The translations under genes were made by a program, and so were the position numbers. From an uncultured Bacteroidota bacterium (GTDB lineage Bacteria; Bacteroidota; Bacteroidia; B-17B0; Aurantibacillaceae), in the NCBI GenBank assembly GCA_903923915.1, contig CAIXZI010000376.1:1-5582 (forward strand): a stretch of 5,582 nt of DNA. The letters run 5' to 3'. Below the pieces are notes generated by a model, which made no database searches, was not told the origin of the DNA, and was given only the letters and a program-made list of their open reading frames with translations. Within the stretch, counting starts at the first letter, position 1. Each line of letters begins with the position of its first letter. This document shows, piece by piece, positions 4,834-5,582 of the stretch.

Positions 4834-5582
4834 TTATCTAACTAATGTAACCGTACCCTGTTGTTTATACGTTACACCATCTACACCGGTTGCTTGTAGC
4901 AGATACATATAGGTGCCATCAGGGGCTTTTTGACCATTAGGTGTTTTGCCATCCCACGATTGGTGAGGAGCTGTAATTGTGTACAACAACTGCCCCCAAC
5001 GATTAAATATTTCGCAATTTAAACTGGTCATCCCCGTATTGATGATAAAAAATTCATCATTAATACCATCTCCATTTGGAGAAAACACGTTTGGAATTAT
5101 CATACTGGTTGGCGTTTCAGCAACAATAGTTGTACGAACAGTATCTCTACAACTACCATTTGAAGCAATCATAACAACCGTATAAGTACCTACGTTTGTG
5201 TAGATATGATTGGTATCTTTTACAATAGCGCCACTTCCATCACCAAAACTCCAAACATACGTTGTAGTTACCGGTGGTATGTTTACGTTTGTTGATTGAT
5301 TAGTAAACACAACCGTTAAAGGAGTTACCCCTGTTGCCGGGCTTGGTGTAGTTGAAAACAAAGCTATTGGCTGAGCCAAAGCAGGCACACTAAAGGTAGA
5401 TGCGCCACCAATAGTACCCGCAACACATCCGTTTGCATCGGTTACTTGTAGGCTATAAGTACCTGCTGGCTGGCCACTTAGTGTAGGAGATGTTGCCCCA
5501 GGAATAGGAGAACTACCACTATACCATTGGTATGAATATGGCTGTGTTCCGCCAAATACATTGTTACCACTTAAACCAGAAA
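4834..5582 (-). CDS. Type IX-secreted surface protein, SprB-like/PKD/CHU_C domains (5' end outside window)
   Basis: The minus-strand frame is open from the window edge to the TAA at 4834-4836, giving 248 visible C-terminal residues. A GTG at 5386-5388 could be mistaken for a start, but the 64 codons before it encode a proper domain, so the gene starts outside the window and may be long. Domains in order: an SprB-like repeat (visible residues about 1-56, with GGTQPYSYQW, LSGQPAGTYSLQVTDANGC); a PKD domain (about 70-155, with FSTTPSPATGVTPLTVVFTN, YVWSFGDGSG and HIYTNVGTYTV); and a gliding-motility-associated C-terminal domain (about 160-248, with IPNVFSPNGDGINDEF, EIFNRWGQLLY, WDGK, PDGTYMYLL and GTVTLVR at the end). 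The last domain is the type B sorting signal that sends proteins through the type IX secretion system to the cell surface or medium. The repeats suggest an adhesin-like role, but no ligand can be named. An intrinsic terminator follows. Confidence 0.93.
   Translation of the reverse strand, partial: SGLSGNNVFGGTQPYSYQWYSGSSPIPGATSPTLSGQPAGTYSLQVTDANGCVAGTIGGASTFSVPALAQPIALFSTTPSPATGVTPLTVVFTNQSTNVNIPPVTTTYVWSFGDGSGAIVKDTNHIYTNVGTYTVVMIASNGSCRDTVRTTIVAETPTSMIIPNVFSPNGDGINDEFFIINTGMTSLNCEIFNRWGQLLYTITAPHQSWDGKTPNGQKAPDGTYMYLLQATGVDGVTYKQQGTVTLVR

Noticed and set aside
4979..5185. Plus-strand open frame of 68 codons
   Set aside because: It is a shadow of the CHU_C/PKD coding region on the other strand.

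Overview
The window looks like a chromosomal piece of a low-GC member of the Bacteroidota (Flavobacteriia/Sphingobacteriia-like). The main reasons are a cell-surface gene ending in a gliding-motility-type (type IX secretion, type B) C-terminal domain after SprB-like and PKD modules, a DUF4159 protein, AT-rich spacers with almost no Shine-Dalgarno sequences, a TAnnTTTG-type -7 promoter box, and intergenic palindromes of kinds I associate with this phylum.

Layout from left to right. Positions 2-772 (+) hold the 3' part of a nucleoid-associated protein (NA37/YejK family) that enters from outside the window. It converges, with a 7-base gap, on a run of minus-strand genes that fills the rest. Read in transcription order (right to left) these are: the 3' part of a secreted SprB/PKD/CHU_C protein (5582-4834) with a clear intrinsic terminator (about 4784-4815); a complex intergenic repeat (about 4621-4783); a probable promoter with an overlapping inverted repeat (4587-4606); paaA (4562-3618), paaB (3490-3203) and paaC (3083-2325), three subunits of the phenylacetyl-CoA ring epoxidase; a secreted DUF4159 protein (2310-1642) only 14 bases behind paaC; a second palindromic repeat (1563-1627); and a secreted glycine-rich protein of unknown function (1475-780).

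PaaA carries the di-iron site, PaaC is its inactive structural partner, and PaaB is the small linking subunit. Together they form the oxygenase part of the enzyme that converts phenylacetyl-CoA to its ring-1,2-epoxide. The reductase (PaaE), PaaD, the ring-opening and beta-oxidation enzymes and the CoA ligase are not in the window and must lie elsewhere if the pathway is complete. The DUF4159 gene is probably co-transcribed with paaC, but no functional link is evident.

The most notable non-coding content is three different palindromic or structured repeats, each in a separate minus-strand spacer; one sits inside the paa operon between paaB and paaC. I see no CRISPR array, tRNA, rRNA, transposase or phage gene. 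No gene-free stretch exceeds 300 bases; the longest (4563-4833) is described by the terminator, repeat and promoter entries. I did not find a convincing new multi-gene system; the novelty, if any, is in the structured repeats and the candidate paa operator.
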